Shown here piece after piece: positions 61,130-64,000 of a stretch of DNA of 64,000 nucleotides. Each line of letters begins with the position of its first letter. Position 1 is the first letter of the stretch. The notes beneath the pieces were generated by a model, which did no database searches, was not told the origin of the DNA, and was given only the letters and a program-made list of their open reading frames with translations. The stretch spans positions 13,436,587 through 13,500,586 of the forward strand of contig OX246743.1 in NCBI GenBank assembly GCA_945910005.1, read 5' to 3'. Source of the stretch: Isoperla grammatica. Lineage: Eukaryota; Arthropoda; Insecta; Plecoptera; Perlodidae. A program made the position numbers and the translations under genes.

Positions 61130-62902
61130 TAACAATCTCCCTAATATGGCTCTCGTCAATCCACCATACTTGCGGCCCTGTTTGCAATCCAAGCATCTAA
61201 CAATCTCCCCAATGTGGCTCTCGTCACACCGTCATACTTGCGGCCGTCTTTGCAATCCAATCGCCTAACAATCTCCCCAATGTGGCTTTCGCCACCCCGT
61301 CATACTTGCGGCCCTCTTTGCAATCCAAACGCCTCACAATCTCCCCAAGATGGCACTTTCACTCCGTCACTCTTGCGGCCCTCTTTGCAATCCAAGCACC
61401 TAACAATCTCCCCAGTGTGGCTCTCGCCACTCTATCATACTTGCGGCCCTCTTTTTAATCCAAGCGCCTAACAATCTCCCCAGTGTGGCTCTCGCCACTC
61501 CGTCATACTTGCGGCCCTCTTTGCAATCCAAGCGCCTAACAATCTCCCCAATGTGGCTCTTATCACACCGTCATACTTGCGGCCCTCTTTGCAATCAGAG
61601 CGCCTAACAATCTCACCGATGTGGCACTCGCCACTTCGCCATACTTGCGGCCCTCTTTGCAATCGAAGCGCCTAACAATCTTCCCAATGTGGCTCTCGCC
61701 ACACCGTCATACTTGCGGCCCTCTTTGCAATCCAAGCGCCTTACAATCTCCCCAATGTGGCTCTCGTCACTCCGTCATACTTGCGGCCCTCTTTGCAATC
61801 CAAGCGCCTAACAATCTCCCCGATGTGGCTCTCGCCACTCCGCCATACTTGCGGCAACTTTGCAATCCAAGCGCCTAACAATCTCCCCAATCTGGCTCTC
61901 GTCACTCCACCATACTTGCGGCCCTCTTTGCAATCAAAACGCCTAACAATCTCCCTAATGTGGCTCTCGTCACACCTTCATACTTGCGGCCCTCTTTGCA
62001 ATCCAAGCGCCTAACAATCTCCCCAATGTGGCTCTCGTCACACCGTCATACTTGCGGCCCTCTTTGCAATCCAAGCGCCTAACAATCTCCCCAATGTGGC
62101 TCTCGCCACTCCGTCATACTTGCGGCCCTCTTTGCAATCCAAGCGCCTAACAATCTCCCCAGTGTGGCTCTCGCCACTCCGTCATACTTGCGGCCCTCTT
62201 TGCAATCAAAACGCCTAACAATCTCCCTAATGTGGCTCTCGTTACACCTTCATACTTGCGGCCCTCTTTGCAATCCAAGCGCCAAACAATCTCCCCAATG
62301 TGGCTCTCGTCACACCGTCATACTGGCGGCCCTCTTTGCAATCCAAGCGCCTAACAATCTCTCCAAGGTGGCTCTCGTCACACCGTCATACTTGCGGCCC
62401 TCTTTGCAATCCAAGCGCCTAACAATCTCCCCAATGTCCCGATGTGGCTCTCGTCACTCCGCCATACTTGCGGCCCTCTTTGCAATCAGAGCGCCTATAA
62501 ATCTCCCCGATGTGGCTCTCGCCACTCCGCCATTCTTGCGGCCCTCTTTGCAATCCAAGCGCCTAACAATCTCCCCAATATGGCTCTCGGCACTCCACCA
62601 TACTTGCGGCCCTCTTTGCAATCCAAGCGCCTGACAATCTCCCCAATGTGGCTCTCGCCACTCCGTCATACTTGCGGCCCTCTTTGCAATCAGAGCGCCT
62701 ATTAATCTCCCTGATGTGGCTCTCGCCACTCCGCCATTCTTGCGGCCCTCTTTGCAATCCAAGCGCCTAACAATCTCCCCAATATGGATCTCGGCACTCT
62801 ACCATACTTGCGGCCCTCTTTGCAATCCAAGCGCCTAACAATCTCGCCAGTGTGGCTCTCGCCACTCCGTCATACTTGCGGCCCTCTTTTTAATCCAAGC
62901 GC

Positions 62903-63858
62903 CTAACAATCTCCCCAGTGTGGCTCTCGCCACTCCGTCATACTTGCGGCCCTCTTTGCAATCCAAGCGCCTAACAATCTCCCCAATGTGGCTCTCATCA
63001 CACCGTCATACTTGCGGCCCTCTTTGCAATCAGGGCGCCTAACAATCTCACCGATGTGGCTCTCGCCACTTCGCCATACATGCGGCCCTCTTTGCAATCG
63101 AAGCGCCTAACAATCTCCCCAATGTGGCTCTCGCCACACCGTCATACTTGCGGCCCTCTTTGCAATCCAAGCGCCTTACAATCTCCCCAATGTGGCTCTC
63201 GTCACTCCGTCATACTTGCGGCCCTCTTTGCAATCCAAGCGCCTAACAATCTCTCCGATGTGGCTCTCGCCACTCCGCCATACTTGCGGCCCTCTTTGCA
63301 ATCCAAGCGCCTAACAATCTCCCCAATCTGGCTCTCGTCACTCCACCATATTTGCGGCCCTCTTTGCAATCAAAACGCCTAACAATCTCCCTAATGTGGC
63401 TCTAGCCACACCTTCATACTTGCGGCCCTCTTTGCAATCCAAGCGCCTAACAATCTCAGCAATGTGGCTCTCGTCACACCGTCATACTTGCGGCCCTCTT
63501 TGCAATCCAAGCGCCTAACAATCTCCCCAATGTGGCTCTCGCCACTCCGTCATACTTGCGGCCCTCTTTGCAATCCAAGCGCCTAACAATCCCCCCAGTG
63601 TGGCTCTCGCCACCCCGTCATACTTGCGGCCCTCTTTGCAATCAAAACGCCTAACATCTCCCCAATGTGGCTCTCGTCACACCGCCATACTTGCGGCCCT
63701 CTTTGCAAATCAGAGCGCCTAACAATCTCACCGATGTGGCTCTCGCCATTTTGCCATACTTGCGGCCCTCTTTGCAATCCAAGCGCCTAACAATCTCCCG
63801 AATGTGGCACTCGCCACTCCGTTATACTTGCGGCCCTCTTTTCAATCCAAGCGCCTAA
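62903..63858 (+). repeat. Recurring satellite block D, copy 6
   Basis: Offset 54705 from 8198-9152, with a 1-bp insertion (TTGCAAATCAG near 63707). It lies on the other side of the LTR retrotransposon, so the block was spread before the element arrived, or by long-range exchange after it. Confidence 0.82.
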
Positions 63859-64000
63859 CAATCTCCCCAATCTGGCTCTCGTCACTCCACCATACTTGCG
63901 GCCCTCTTTGCAATCAAAACGCCTAACTATCTCCCTAATGTGGCTCTCGTTACACCTTCATACTTGCGGCCCTCTTTGCAATCCAAGCGCCAAACAATCT

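Larger units (their letters stand above)
61126..64000 (+). repeat. 68-bp satellite array, right block
   Basis: Same monomer and orientation, about 42 units, continuing past the window end. The first four or five units copy the order at about 46998-47260 (units with CTAATATGG, CAAGCATCTAAC, CGGCCGTCTTTGC, GGCTTTCGCC and GATGGCACTTTCAC). Later units follow blocks seen at 18.9-19.2 kb, 7.4-8.0 kb and 8.2-9.3 kb. No gene is seen. Confidence 0.95.

Overview
This 64 kb window is eukaryotic heterochromatin-type DNA, not a gene-rich or prokaryotic region. About 55 kb of it (roughly 800 units, counted from length) is one head-to-tail satellite array with a 68-bp monomer, always in the same orientation. 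The array runs off both ends of the window. Two mobile elements interrupt it: a 5'-truncated LINE 3' end (about 49117-49671) and a complete, apparently very young Ty3/Gypsy-class LTR retrotransposon (52539-61125). The retroelements and the satellite organisation point to an animal genome, most likely an invertebrate. That assignment is inference; nothing here identifies a species.

Layout. 1-49116: satellite with strong nested higher-order structure. It includes a >=7.3 kb block repeated 10.26 kb downstream (1-7300 and 10265-17496), a 4.82 kb exact-neighbour tandem duplication (about 37845-47484), a 952-bp 14-mer tandem, and several 1-3 kb blocks recurring two to six times. 49117-49671: AT-rich LINE 3' end holding the last 38 codons of a reverse-transcriptase ORF, a 3' UTR with an internal repeat, a small 3' stem-loop and a (CAAT)n tail that merges in register with the satellite. 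49672-52538: more satellite. 52539-61125: LTR retrotransposon flanked by a 4-bp CGCC target duplication. 61126-64000: satellite again.

The LTR element has two 557-bp LTRs that are identical base for base, with perfect 9-bp terminal inverted repeats. A candidate primer-binding site resembles the 3' end of tRNA-Ala. It has a gag ORF (one CCHC knuckle, polyglutamine tract) and a pol ORF in the -1 frame (second CCHC knuckle, protease, reverse transcriptase, RNase H, integrase with GPY/F-type end). A textbook GGGAAAC slippery heptamer abuts the gag stop, with a possible downstream hairpin. All catalytic residues I looked for are present, so the copy looks competent. A long (1.8 kb) non-coding tract lies between pol and the 3' LTR.

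The many open frames inside the satellite are by-products of its 68-bp period (68 is not a multiple of 3, and there is one TAA per monomer on the plus strand). I do not regard them as genes. No RNA genes, CRISPR array or host protein-coding genes were seen.
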